Shown here piece by piece: positions 17,392 to 25,719 of a DNA stretch of 48,463 nucleotides. Made by a program: the position numbers and the translations under genes. Within the stretch, counting starts at the first letter, position 1. Each line of letters begins with the position of its first letter. Under the pieces are notes generated by a model, which was not told the origin of the DNA, made no database searches, and saw only the letters and a list, made by a program, of their open reading frames with translations. The stretch spans positions 1 to 48,463 of the forward strand of contig NZ_SAVB01000030.1 of NCBI RefSeq assembly GCF_004022265.1, written 5' to 3'. The DNA comes from Paenirhodobacter ferrireducens (GTDB taxonomy: Bacteria > Pseudomonadota > Alphaproteobacteria > Rhodobacterales > Rhodobacteraceae).

Positions 17392-18546
17392 TCAGTTGCC
17401 CTCGCCCTGCGCGGCGCCGCCCGTGGCTGCGCCCGCCGCCGCCCCTTCGGCCGGAATGATCTCGACCGGGGCACCGACCGCGGTCTTCTGGAATCCCGAG
17501 GTAATCACCTGATCGCCGTCGCGCACGCCGTCGGTGACGATCCAGCCGGAGCCCGAGGAGGTCGCGATATGCACCGGGCGCTGTGCCACGGTGCCGTTGT
17601 CGACGACCCAGACGAAGGGATTGCCGGTGCGGTCGCGCATCACCGTGTTCTGCGGCAGCGAGACCGCGCCGCGCGCCATCGCCTGCGGCAGGTCGACCTC
17701 AACATACATGCCGGGCAGCAGCAGGTGGTCGGGGTTCTGGAAGGTCATGCGCAGGGTGATCATGCCGGTCGTCGGCTCGACGTTCGGCTCGGCCGCGGCG
17801 AGATGGCCCGTCTCGTGATAGATCGAGCCGTCGGCCAGGATCAGCCGCGCCGCCCCGGTTGCGCGCATCTCGCGGCCCTCGGCGGTCGAGGTCAGGCGCA
17901 GGATGTCGGTCGCCGACTGGGTGACGTCGACATAGACGGTGTCGAGCGCGCGGATGGTGGCAAGGGGCGTCGCCTGCTGCGCCGCGACGAGCGCGCCGGT
18001 GGTCGTCTGCGACAGGCCGATGACGCCGGCGATCGGGGCGCGGATGGTGGTGCGGTCAAGGTCGATCTCGGCGCTCATCAGCTGCGCCTGCGCAAGCTGC
18101 AGCGCCGCATCGGCGGCCTGCCGCGAGGCCACGGCGGAATCGCGCTTCTGCGCGGAACCGGCGTTATTGCCAAAGAGCTCGATCGCGCGCTTTTCCTCGG
18201 TCACGGCGAGGTCGCGGTTCGCCTGCGCCTGTGCGACCGCAGCCTTTGCCGCGGCAACCGCCGCCTGATAGCTTTCATCCTCGATCTTGTAGAGCGGTGC
18301 GTCCTTCGGGACCGAGGCGCCCTCGTCGAAGAGCCGCTCGCGGATGATGCCGGAGACCTGCGGGCGCACCTCGGCGACGGTCGAGGCCTTGATCCGTCCG
18401 GGCAGGCGCGCGGTCAGCGGGAAATCGGCGGTGTGCGCCGTGACGACGGTGACCCGCGAGGGGCCCTGTGCCTGCTGGGCGAAAAGCGGGGTGGCGAGGG
18501 TCAGCGCGACGAGCGGCAGAACCCTCAGGGGGAAGGAAGATGACAT
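17392..18546 (-). CDS. RND periplasmic adaptor (AcrA/MexA family)
   Basis: A 384-residue periplasmic fusion protein. A signal sequence (MSSSFPLRVLPLVALTLATPLFAQ) has no lipobox cysteine, so unlike AcrA it appears not to be lipidated. Lipoyl, hairpin and barrel domains follow: LPGRIKASTVAEVRPQVSGII, an Ala/Gln-rich helical hairpin about residues 95-165, then RTTIRAPIAGVIGLSQ and a beta-barrel with PGMYVEVDLPQA. It bridges the RND pump and the outer membrane factor. The gene is second in the operon, 35 bases after the outer membrane factor and one base before the pump. AAGG lies shortly upstream of its ATG. Confidence 0.9.
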   Translation of the reverse strand: MSSSFPLRVLPLVALTLATPLFAQQAQGPSRVTVVTAHTADFPLTARLPGRIKASTVAEVRPQVSGIIRERLFDEGASVPKDAPLYKIEDESYQAAVAAAKAAVAQAQANRDLAVTEEKRAIELFGNNAGSAQKRDSAVASRQAADAALQLAQAQLMSAEIDLDRTTIRAPIAGVIGLSQTTTGALVAAQQATPLATIRALDTVYVDVTQSATDILRLTSTAEGREMRATGAARLILADGSIYHETGHLAAAEPNVEPTTGMITLRMTFQNPDHLLLPGMYVEVDLPQAMARGAVSLPQNTVMRDRTGNPFVWVVDNGTVAQRPVHIATSSGSGWIVTDGVRDGDQVITSGFQKTAVGAPVEIIPAEGAAAGAATGGAAQGEGN

Positions 18547-18581
18547 GACGGAACCTTGGACCTGGGAGGGGAAGAACAGGC

Positions 18582-19976
18582 TCAGCGCGTGCCGCCGGCG
18601 GCGGCGACGCTGAGGGTGATGAAGTCGGAGGCGCGCTGGCGCTCGGCCGCGGCGAGGCCTTCCTGGGCAGCCAGATAGCTGCGCTCGGCGTCCAGCACGG
18701 ACATGAAGCTGCCCTCGCCATAGCTGAAGTTGGTGCGCGACAGATCGACCGCCTCGGCGCTGGTGCTGACCAGCCGGCTTTGCGCGGCAATCGCCCGGCC
18801 GTCACGGTTGTAGGCGGCAAGCCCGCTTTCGATCTCCTCGATCGCGTTCAGCACCGCGGCTTCCCAGGCGAGCTTCGCCTGCACCGCGCGCGCCTCGGCG
18901 CCCTTCAGGTTGGCCCGGTTCGCGCCGCCGGTGAAGATCGGCAGGTCGATCTGCGGGCCGACGGCCCAGTAGCTGATCGAGCCGCCGTGGCGGATGTCGG
19001 TTGGCGTGATCGAGCCCGAGAGCGACACCGAGGGGTAGAAGGCCGCCTTCGCGACGCCCACATCGAAGGCCGCGGCAGCATAGGCGCGCTCGGCCATGCG
19101 CACGTCGGGACGCGCCGCGATCACCTGCGCTGGCACGCCGACACTCGCCTTGAAACGCGGTTTCGGCTGCGCCGCGCCGCGCTGCAGCCGCGGCCGCAGC
19201 GTCGCGCTGCGCTCGGCGGTCAGCGTTGCAAGCTGGGCCAGCGCCTGATCGAAGCCGGTCTCGAAGGCGGGCAGCTGCGCCTCGCCCTCGGCCACCAGCT
19301 GCTCGGCCTGGATCTGGTCGAGCCGCGAGGCGTCGCCCGCCTCGACCTGCGCCTTGGTCAGCTCGAGGCTGCGCTTGCGGCTCTCGATCGAGCGCTTGGT
19401 CAGCGCGATGCTTTCCTGATGGTAGCGCAACGCGACATAGGCCTGGGCGATGGCACTTTCCATCATCAGCCGCGCGACATCGGCCGAGAGATAGGCCGCG
19501 TCGAGCCGCGCCGCCGCCGCCTTGCGGCTGTTGCGGTTCGCCCCGAAGATATCGAGCAGCCAGCTGACGCCGAGCCCCGCCGAGGTGGTGCTGCGCGTGC
19601 CGGTGCCCTGGGTGTCGCCGCGCGTCGCGGCGGCAGAGCCCGAAACCTGCGGCAGATCGGCCGCGCCGGTGGCGTCGGCGGCAGCACGGGCCTCCTCGAT
19701 CGCAGCAAGGGCCTGCTGCACGTCGAGGTTGCGCGCCTGCCCCGCGGCAACCAGCCGGTTCAGTTCGTCGTCGCGAAAGGCGAGCCACCAGTTGCGGGCC
19801 TGCGCCTCGTCCCCGCGCGCCGGCGCCGCGCCGTCGAAGCGGTCCGCCACCGAGGCCTTGGGGGACTCATAGGCAACATCCGCACAGCCCGCGAGGGCCA
19901 GGCAGGACGCCGCGCCCCACAGGAAAGACCGGCGCGACGGCGCGCGCCCCGAAGGTTCAGACAGATTCACAGCCAT
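18582..19976 (-). CDS. outer membrane efflux lipoprotein (NodT/OprM family)
   Basis: A 464-residue outer membrane factor forming the exit duct of the RND pump. The N-terminus carries SRRSFLWGAASCLALAGC: a lipobox LAGC and, just before it, a twin-arginine stretch resembling a Tat motif, which is unusual for this family. Two internally repeated TolC-type halves follow, with long helices (GQARNLDVQQALAAIEEARA; LEWEAAVLNAIEEIESGLAAY-like segment) and NFSYGEGSFMSVLDAERSYL near the C-terminus. Length is usual. AGGA lies about 8 bases before ATG 19976. It is first in the operon, an order (outer membrane factor, adaptor, pump) different from the usual mexAB-oprM order. Confidence 0.9.
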   Translation of the reverse strand: MAVNLSEPSGRAPSRRSFLWGAASCLALAGCADVAYESPKASVADRFDGAAPARGDEAQARNWWLAFRDDELNRLVAAGQARNLDVQQALAAIEEARAAADATGAADLPQVSGSAAATRGDTQGTGTRSTTSAGLGVSWLLDIFGANRNSRKAAAARLDAAYLSADVARLMMESAIAQAYVALRYHQESIALTKRSIESRKRSLELTKAQVEAGDASRLDQIQAEQLVAEGEAQLPAFETGFDQALAQLATLTAERSATLRPRLQRGAAQPKPRFKASVGVPAQVIAARPDVRMAERAYAAAAFDVGVAKAAFYPSVSLSGSITPTDIRHGGSISYWAVGPQIDLPIFTGGANRANLKGAEARAVQAKLAWEAAVLNAIEEIESGLAAYNRDGRAIAAQSRLVSTSAEAVDLSRTNFSYGEGSFMSVLDAERSYLAAQEGLAAAERQRASDFITLSVAAAGGTR

Positions 19977-20053
19977 ATCTCATTCCTGCTGATGGGCGCG
20001 GCGGCGCAGTCTTGCGACCGCCCGCCCCCTTGTTCGCTCGACAGTGGCAGAGC

Positions 20054-20077
20054 TACATACATTCACGTATGGATGTA
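20054..20077. promoter_or_regulatory. AcrR-type operator between efflux operon and TetR gene
   Basis: A 24-bp imperfect palindrome: arms TACATACATT and TATGGATGTA (8 of 10 positions symmetric) around CACG. From memory, the E. coli AcrR site upstream of acrAB has arms TACATACATT and AATGTATGTA around TGTG; 19 of 24 positions agree. It lies 77 bases before the lipoprotein start and 165 bases before the TetR start, so it should control the efflux operon and possibly the regulator itself. Confidence 0.8.
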
Positions 20078-20241
20078 AATAACGAATTGCGGCATAAGGC
20101 GATCTTGACGCGCAGGCTGTGACACGAGAGGAACAGATGTGCGTTTCGTGAACGGCCATGCCCGTTCTGACGATGAAAGTCTGCCCGGTTCACCCCATCG
20201 GTCGCAGGGGCACGCCACAGGCAGAACGGGAGGAGCACAGT

Positions 20242-20859
20242 GTGAGACGATGCAAGGCAGATGCCGAACAGACCCGGCTGAAAATTCTCGAGGCGGCCGA
20301 GATGCTTTTCGCCGAGCACGGGATCGCCCGCACCACGCTTGAGCAGATCGCCCGGACCGCGGGCGTCACCCGTGGCGCATTCTACTGGCATTTCAAGGAC
20401 AAGACCGCGGTGCTGAGCGCGCTTTACGAACGCACCACCGCGCCGCAGCTTGCGCTGATCCGGGAAGCGTCGGAGCAGGCCGACCTGACCGATCCGCTTG
20501 CATTCCTCGAATGCTCCGGCACCCGCTTCCTGTCGGTCTTCGCCGCGGACAAGTGCCAGCAGCGGATGCACCGGATCATGTCGAACGCGGCGATGACCGA
20601 GGAGACGGCGGCCTGGCTGGCGGAGGCGAATGTCGAACTGTGGCGGGTGTTCCAGCGCCTTCTCGCCCGCGCCGGCGAAGCCGGCCAGCTGACCGACGAG
20701 CTGACCCCCGACGAGGTGGCGGTCTCGCTGATGGTGATGTTCAACGGGCTCCTGAACGAATGGCTGCGCTCGGACCGGGCCTTCCCGCTCGACACGCTCG
20801 GCGCAAAGCTGCTGCACCACCATATCGCCTCGCTGCGCCGCAACGGCGGCGCGGCCTAG
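20242..20859 (+). CDS. TetR-family repressor of the RND efflux operon (AcrR/TtgR-like)
   Basis: A 205-residue repressor. The N-terminal TetR helix-turn-helix is clear (QTRLKILEAAEMLFAEHGIARTT, LEQIARTAGVTRGAFYWHFKDK, about residues 10-58). An all-helical ligand-binding domain resembling the AcrR/TtgR C-terminal domain follows. I chose GTG 20242, preceded by GGGAGGAG at proper spacing; the ATG at 20158 adds 28 residues without family resemblance. Its divergent position and the AcrR-like palindrome at 20054-20077 make it the probable repressor of the tripartite pump, released by binding pump substrates. It ends 56 bases from the convergent monooxygenase gene, with a long terminator hairpin between. 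Confidence 0.88.
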   Translation: MRRCKADAEQTRLKILEAAEMLFAEHGIARTTLEQIARTAGVTRGAFYWHFKDKTAVLSALYERTTAPQLALIREASEQADLTDPLAFLECSGTRFLSVFAADKCQQRMHRIMSNAAMTEETAAWLAEANVELWRVFQRLLARAGEAGQLTDELTPDEVAVSLMVMFNGLLNEWLRSDRAFPLDTLGAKLLHHHIASLRRNGGAA

Positions 20860-20875
20860 TCGGCCCGGCGCCACA

Positions 20876-20904
20876 CCGGCGCGCCCCTGACCGGGGCGCG
20901 CCGG
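20876..20904. terminator. bidirectional terminator hairpin
   Basis: Perfect 12-bp arms (20876-20887 and 20893-20904) with a 5-base loop between the convergent TetR and monooxygenase genes. Very stable and GC-only, without T tracts. Confidence 0.6.
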
Positions 20905-20914
20905 AACGGCCGGC

Positions 20915-21934
20915 TCAGCGCCAGCCGAGGGCTGGCGCAACATGTTTCAGGATACTCTCGATCACATGGGCGTTGTAATCGACGCCCAGCGAGTTCGGCA
21001 CCGTCAGCAGCAGCGTGTCCGCCTCGGCGATCGCCTCGTCGCGCTTCAGCTGCTCGACCAGCTTGTCGGGCTCGTCGGCATAGGAGCGGCCGAAGATCGA
21101 GCGCTGCCGCTCGATGAAACCGACCTGGTCATCCTCGCTGCCGCCATGGCCGAAATACATCCGGTCCTCGTCATTCGTCAGCGCGAAGATCGAGCGGCTG
21201 ACCGAGACCCGCGGCTTGCGCTTGTGACCCGCGGCCTTCCAGGCCTCGCGATAGGCACGGATCTGCTGCGCCTGCTGGATGTGGAAGGGCTCGCCCGTCT
21301 CGTCATCCTTCAGCGTCGAGCTTTGCAGGTTCATCCCCAGCATCGCCGCCCATTCGGCCGTCTTGTTCGAGCCCGCGCCCCACCAGATCCGGTCGCGCAA
21401 CCCTTCCGAATAGGGCTCGAGCCGCAGCTTGCCCGGCGGGTTCGGGAACATCGGCCGCGGGTTCGGCTCGGCAAAGCCATGGCCCTCGATCATCTCGAGG
21501 AAGGCCTGCGCGTGCCGGCGCCCCATGTCGGCATCGGTCTCGTCCGCCTCGGGCGCATAGCCGAAATAGCGCCAGCCCTCGATCACCTGCTCGGGGCTGC
21601 CACGGCTGATGCCAAGCTGCAGCCGGCCGCCGCTGATCAGGTCGGCGGCGCCGGCCTCTTCGGCCATGTAAAGCGGGTTCTCATAGCGCATATCGATCAC
21701 GCCGGTGCCGATCTCGATCTTCGAGGTGCGGGCAGCGACGGCCGAGAGCAGCGGGAAGGGGCTCGCGTGCTGACGGGCGAAGTGGTGGACGCGGAAATAG
21801 GCGCCATCGAGGCCGAGCTCCTCGGCCGCAACGGCGAGGTCGATCGCCTGCAACAGCGCGTCGCCGGCGGTCCGGGTCGCCGAGCCACGCTGCGCCGACC
21901 AATGTCCGAAGGACAGGAAACCGATGTTTTTCAT
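20915..21934 (-). CDS. LLM-class flavin-dependent monooxygenase (luciferase-like)
   Basis: A 339-residue protein of the bacterial luciferase-like family, a TIM barrel using reduced FMN or F420. Visible family blocks are IGFLSFGHWS at the start, ELGLDGAYFRVHHFARQHASPFPLL, TSKIEIGTGVIDMRYENPLYMAEEAGAADLISGGRLQLGISRGSPEQ and WWGAGSNKTAEWAA. The middle DISGGR/GxSRG block is the most conserved. Substrate could be an alkanesulfonate, aldehyde or aromatic compound; it cannot be told. The gene stands alone, divergent from the DUF2339 gene across about 300 bases. Confidence 0.85.
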   Translation of the reverse strand: MKNIGFLSFGHWSAQRGSATRTAGDALLQAIDLAVAAEELGLDGAYFRVHHFARQHASPFPLLSAVAARTSKIEIGTGVIDMRYENPLYMAEEAGAADLISGGRLQLGISRGSPEQVIEGWRYFGYAPEADETDADMGRRHAQAFLEMIEGHGFAEPNPRPMFPNPPGKLRLEPYSEGLRDRIWWGAGSNKTAEWAAMLGMNLQSSTLKDDETGEPFHIQQAQQIRAYREAWKAAGHKRKPRVSVSRSIFALTNDEDRMYFGHGGSEDDQVGFIERQRSIFGRSYADEPDKLVEQLKRDEAIAEADTLLLTVPNSLGVDYNAHVIESILKHVAPALGWR

Positions 21935-22235
21935 GTCATTGCTCCTCGGGCTGCAGCGGCCGATGCTGAGGCTCCGGCGCCGGTCCCGTTCGCCACTTAG
22001 CTAGCCATTGACACCTCGTCTCTGCAACCTGCCCCGTGTGTTTGCTCAAGCGCAGAGGCTGTGCGCCAGATGCCCCGCGGCCGCCTTCCCCATCATCTGG
22101 CATCTCGCCTTGCAAAAGCAGGATCAAGCCCTTGCGGGGGGAACCTCACGCAAGACAGGGGGCGGCGCGGCGCTTTTGGGCGATTGCTCCGGCCGGGGTG
22201 GCCCGATATTCTGGCCATTGGCATTGGAGTTGCGC
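21935..22235. other. divergent intergenic region
   Basis: About 300 bases between the monooxygenase and the DUF2339 gene. It must hold both promoters. I see no clear operator, RNA gene or further coding frame; the longer upstream frame in phase with DUF2339 has no ribosome site and no protein-like composition. Confidence 0.4.
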
Positions 22236-25016
22236 ATGGACGATTTCGAGTTTTTTCTAATCATTTCCGGGATCGCCTATGGCGCGATGGTGGGCATCGG
22301 CCTGCCGGTGCTGCTGTTCCTCGTGCCGGCGCTGCGCGGCCGGGTGCGGCGGCTCGAGGAAGAGATCACCGCACTGAAAGCCGCCACCCCCCGGGCCGAT
22401 GCGCCGGCGACGGCGCCTGTGCTCTGGCCGGACACCATGGCCGCGACGGAGGACCCGGCGCCGCCGCATGCCACGCCCGAGCTCATCGCCGCCGCCGAGG
22501 CGCCGGCGCCGGAACGACCGCTGCCGCCGCCCCTGCCGCCGCCCCTGCCGCAGTCCGTGGCGCCGCGGGCCGGGGCATCCGCCCCCGGGCCGGGCGCGCT
22601 TGCCCCTGTCGCCGCCTGGCTGCGCACGAACTGGACCCTCGCCATCGCCGCACTGTCGCTGATCCTCGGCGGGCTCTTCATGGTGCAATATGGCGTCGAG
22701 AAGGGCCTTCTGACGCCGCCCTTGCGTGTGCTCGGCGCGCTCGCGCTCGGCCTTGCGCTGATCGCGGGCGGCGAGGCGATCCGGCGCCGCAGCGGCGACG
22801 TCGTGACGCCCGCGACGCGCGCCCTGCCCTCGACGCTGTCGGGCGCGGGGGCGGTGGTGATGTTCATCGCAATGGCCGCGGCGCATGCGCTTTATGGCCT
22901 GATCGGCCCCGGCGTGGCGCTGGCCGGGCTGGCTCTGATCTCGGCCGCCACCGTGCTGCTCGGCTGGTTCTACGGGCCGGTGCTGTCCGCGATCGGGCTG
23001 ATCGGCGCCGGCGCCGCACCCTTCTTGATCGGCGGCGGCCCGGATGGCGCGCATCTCTTTTATGGCTACTTCCCGCTCGTCGGCCTTGCCGGTCTGGCGA
23101 TCGACAGTTTCCGCCGCTGGGGCTGGGTCTCGGCGCTCGCGCTTGCCGTCGCGAGTTTTGGCCTCGTGCTGCTCTGGGGCTCCGTTCCCTTCACCCCTGG
23201 CCTTGCCGGGGCGGCGCTGGTGCTGGCCTTCGCCGCGCTGACCTTCCCCGAGCGCCACCTGACGCCGCGCCACGCCGGCGCCCCCGTCACCGGACTTTTC
23301 CGCGGCCCGCGGCCCGAGGTGCCGACGCTGATCGCCGCGGCGGGCGCCACTATCGCCACCATCGCCGGACTGATGATCGTCGCCGGCGCCACGACCCCGG
23401 CCGAAGCTGGCATCGGCTTTGCGCTGCTCGTCGTGCTGTTCGCGGCGGCCAGCCTGTGGCTCTACCGCGCCCCGGCGCTCGATGCGCTCGCCGCACTGCC
23501 CGCGATTGGCTTCCTCCTTGCCCTGTTGATCGAGCCGATGCGCGCGGGCCCGTTGTTCGAGGGGCTCTTCGCCACACTCGACGCGGCGCCGGGCGCCGAG
23601 ATCCCGCTGCCGCCGACCCTCTGGGCGCTCGCCCTTGCCGGCGCGGCGCTTTCCGCCCTTGCCTTCGCGCGGCTGCGCCATGCGCGCGCAAGCGGCGAGG
23701 CCGACCCGATGTTCTGGGCCTTTGGGGCGGCGAAACTCGGCACTGCGACGATCTTCGCGCTCGAGTTCTTCTGGGCGCCGGGCTTCTTCCTCGGCTCCGG
23801 CCCCTGGTCGCTCGTGGTGATCGCGATGGCGGCGCTGATGGTGCTGTTCGCCGAGCGCCGCGCCCGGATGGGGGGCGAGGCCCTGCCCCGCGATCTTGGC
23901 CTTTTCGCCGCGGCCGCGGTGCTGCTGATTGCGCTCGCCTTCTTCATCCTGCTCACCAAGGCGGCGCTGACGCTGGGCCTTGCGCTGCTGGTCGTGCTGA
24001 CGACGCTGACCGACCGCCGCTTCCGGCTGCCGCTGATGGGCTGGATCGCGCAGCTTGGCGTCGCCGTCATCGGCTATCGGCTGCTGGCCGATCCGGGCTT
24101 CGACTGGAGCCTTTACAGCGCCAGCTGGCCCGCCTTCGGGCTCAGCCATCTCGGCCCGATCGCCGCTTTCGAGGCCGCCCGCCGCCTGGCCCGCCCCGAG
24201 CGCGCGGGACTGCGCGCGGTGCTCGAGTCGGCGCTGATGACCACAGTCGCGCTTTTCGTCACGCTGACCATCGCGCGGCTGATCCCCGACCGGGACACCC
24301 ATGCCCATTGGTTCGCCGGGCTCAGCGCCGCGATCTGGTGCGGCGCGGCCTTCGGGCAGATCTGGCGCCTGCCGACCAGCGGGCGGGCGGTCCGCTGGCT
24401 GCGCGGCCTCATTGCCGCGCTGAGCGGGCTTGCCGCGCTTGGCGCGCTGGTTGCGCTGGCGCGCGATCTTGCCGACATGCTGGACTGGGGGGCCGACCCG
24501 GTGCTTGGCCCGCCGCTTCTCGACAGCCTTGCGCTCGCCTTCTGGCCGCTCGCCGCGACGCTGGCGGTGGCGGCGGTCTTCCTTGGCGCGCCCGGCCGGC
24601 CCCGCGCCCGCCTGCTGCGCCCGGGCCTTGCCGCCGGTGCGGGGCTTGCCACCCTCGTCTGGGGCTGGCTCGAAATCCGGCGGCTGTGGCGCGGGACGGA
24701 CCTGTCTCTGCCCGGCCCCTCGGATGGCGAGCTTTACAGCTACACCATCGCACTGCTCGCGGCCGCGCTCGCGCTGCTGGTTGCCGCCGTGCCGCGCCGC
24801 TCGCTGACGCTGCGCCGGATCGCGATGACGGGGGTGGCGCTGACCATCGCCAAGGTGTTCCTGATCGACATGGCCGGGCTGTCGGGGCTGACCCGGGTCG
24901 CCTCCTTCGTCGGGCTCGGCCTCGCCCTCACCGGCCTTGCCTGGCTCAACCGGCAGATCGACGCCCGTTGGCGCGCGACCGGCGCCGAGCCCCCGCCGCC
25001 CTTCCCCGAAGACTGA
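22236..25016 (+). CDS. large multi-pass membrane protein, DUF2339 family
   Basis: A 926-residue membrane protein. After an N-terminal helix (FLIISGIAYGAMVGIGLPVLLFLVPAL) comes a short coiled segment, RGRVRRLEEEITALK, and a proline/alanine-rich linker to about residue 125. WLRTNWTLAIAALSLILGGLFMVQYGVEKGLLTPPLR then opens a series of more than 20 hydrophobic helices to the end. This is the DUF2339 layout; function is unknown, a transporter or envelope role being a guess from topology. I chose ATG 22236, with GGAG seven bases upstream and the membrane helix immediately after. The opposite strand carries a long open frame that is only a codon-bias shadow. Confidence 0.8.
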   Translation: MDDFEFFLIISGIAYGAMVGIGLPVLLFLVPALRGRVRRLEEEITALKAATPRADAPATAPVLWPDTMAATEDPAPPHATPELIAAAEAPAPERPLPPPLPPPLPQSVAPRAGASAPGPGALAPVAAWLRTNWTLAIAALSLILGGLFMVQYGVEKGLLTPPLRVLGALALGLALIAGGEAIRRRSGDVVTPATRALPSTLSGAGAVVMFIAMAAAHALYGLIGPGVALAGLALISAATVLLGWFYGPVLSAIGLIGAGAAPFLIGGGPDGAHLFYGYFPLVGLAGLAIDSFRRWGWVSALALAVASFGLVLLWGSVPFTPGLAGAALVLAFAALTFPERHLTPRHAGAPVTGLFRGPRPEVPTLIAAAGATIATIAGLMIVAGATTPAEAGIGFALLVVLFAAASLWLYRAPALDALAALPAIGFLLALLIEPMRAGPLFEGLFATLDAAPGAEIPLPPTLWALALAGAALSALAFARLRHARASGEADPMFWAFGAAKLGTATIFALEFFWAPGFFLGSGPWSLVVIAMAALMVLFAERRARMGGEALPRDLGLFAAAAVLLIALAFFILLTKAALTLGLALLVVLTTLTDRRFRLPLMGWIAQLGVAVIGYRLLADPGFDWSLYSASWPAFGLSHLGPIAAFEAARRLARPERAGLRAVLESALMTTVALFVTLTIARLIPDRDTHAHWFAGLSAAIWCGAAFGQIWRLPTSGRAVRWLRGLIAALSGLAALGALVALARDLADMLDWGADPVLGPPLLDSLALAFWPLAATLAVAAVFLGAPGRPRARLLRPGLAAGAGLATLVWGWLEIRRLWRGTDLSLPGPSDGELYSYTIALLAAALALLVAAVPRRSLTLRRIAMTGVALTIAKVFLIDMAGLSGLTRVASFVGLGLALTGLAWLNRQIDARWRATGAEPPPPFPED

Positions 25017-25064
25017 GCCGCCGCGCGGCCGCCCCCGAGGAGACCGGACCGGACATGCCAGCCG

Positions 25065-25718
25065 CTAGACGCGGCTGGTATGCAATCCGACCAGGCGCGA
25101 GAGCAGCAGGACCGAGTAGAGCGTGCCGCCGATGGCCTCAAATGAGGCAAACGACTGAGCGTAAAACCCCACGGGCGTGATGTCGCCATAGCCGACGGTC
25201 GTCATCGTCACATAGCTGAAATACAGCATCTGCTGCCAGCCGATGGGGGCTCCTGAACTCGCCACGAACGAGCCCGGAGCGCCCCATTCGACAAGGGCCA
25301 GCAACGCGGCAAAGCCGGAGCCGATCACCAGATAGAGCGAGGTCGCCGACAGGAGAACATCGGTCATCACGGTGCGCGCGCCAAACGTGTAGCGTGCCAG
25401 GACCACAATCATTCCAATGTGATAAGCGATAGAGCTCAGATAGACCGCGAGTGCGGTCGCCCTTGTCGGAGCGTAAGAATTCATCAGCCCCGCGACGAGG
25501 GTCACAAGGCCGATACAGGCCATCAACGCCCGCATGCCCTTCGACGCGCTCAGCGCCCATGTCGCCGCGACGAAGATCGAGGCGTAAAAGCCGTAGAACA
25601 GCGCAGGCCATGCCCCGCCCGCGGCCGAGAGCGGGTAGGTCAGGTTGTGAATCAGGATCGCGGTGAGCAACGCGCCACTCGCGAGAACCCGGTTTCGCGC
25701 AACAGGCAGCGACAACAT
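25065..25718 (-). CDS. potassium channel family membrane protein
   Basis: A 217-residue membrane protein with about six hydrophobic helices. The C-terminal pore unit has the K+ selectivity filter TTVGYGD in YFSYVTMTTVGYGDITPVG, followed by the last helix (FASFEAIGGTLYSVLLLSRLVGL). This is the Ion_trans_2 type of pore. The N-terminal helices (ASGALLTAILIHNL; LMACIGLVTLVAGLM) lack an obvious charged voltage-sensor helix, and no cytoplasmic RCK domain is present. It begins one base after the stop of the LtrA-like gene, so the two are co-expressed. Confidence 0.82.
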   Translation of the reverse strand: MLSLPVARNRVLASGALLTAILIHNLTYPLSAAGGAWPALFYGFYASIFVAATWALSASKGMRALMACIGLVTLVAGLMNSYAPTRATALAVYLSSIAYHIGMIVVLARYTFGARTVMTDVLLSATSLYLVIGSGFAALLALVEWGAPGSFVASSGAPIGWQQMLYFSYVTMTTVGYGDITPVGFYAQSFASFEAIGGTLYSVLLLSRLVGLHTSRV

Positions 25719-25719
25719 C

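Noticed and set aside
14124-17459. Plus-strand open frame of 1,111 codons opposite the RND pump gene
   Set aside because: It is antisense to a certain gene, its product is His/Arg/Asp-rich without any family pattern, and such frames arise from high-GC codon use.
22257-24308. Minus-strand open frame of 683 codons opposite the DUF2339 gene
   Set aside because: Same kind of codon-bias shadow; Arg/Gln/Glu-rich and without domain features or ribosome site.
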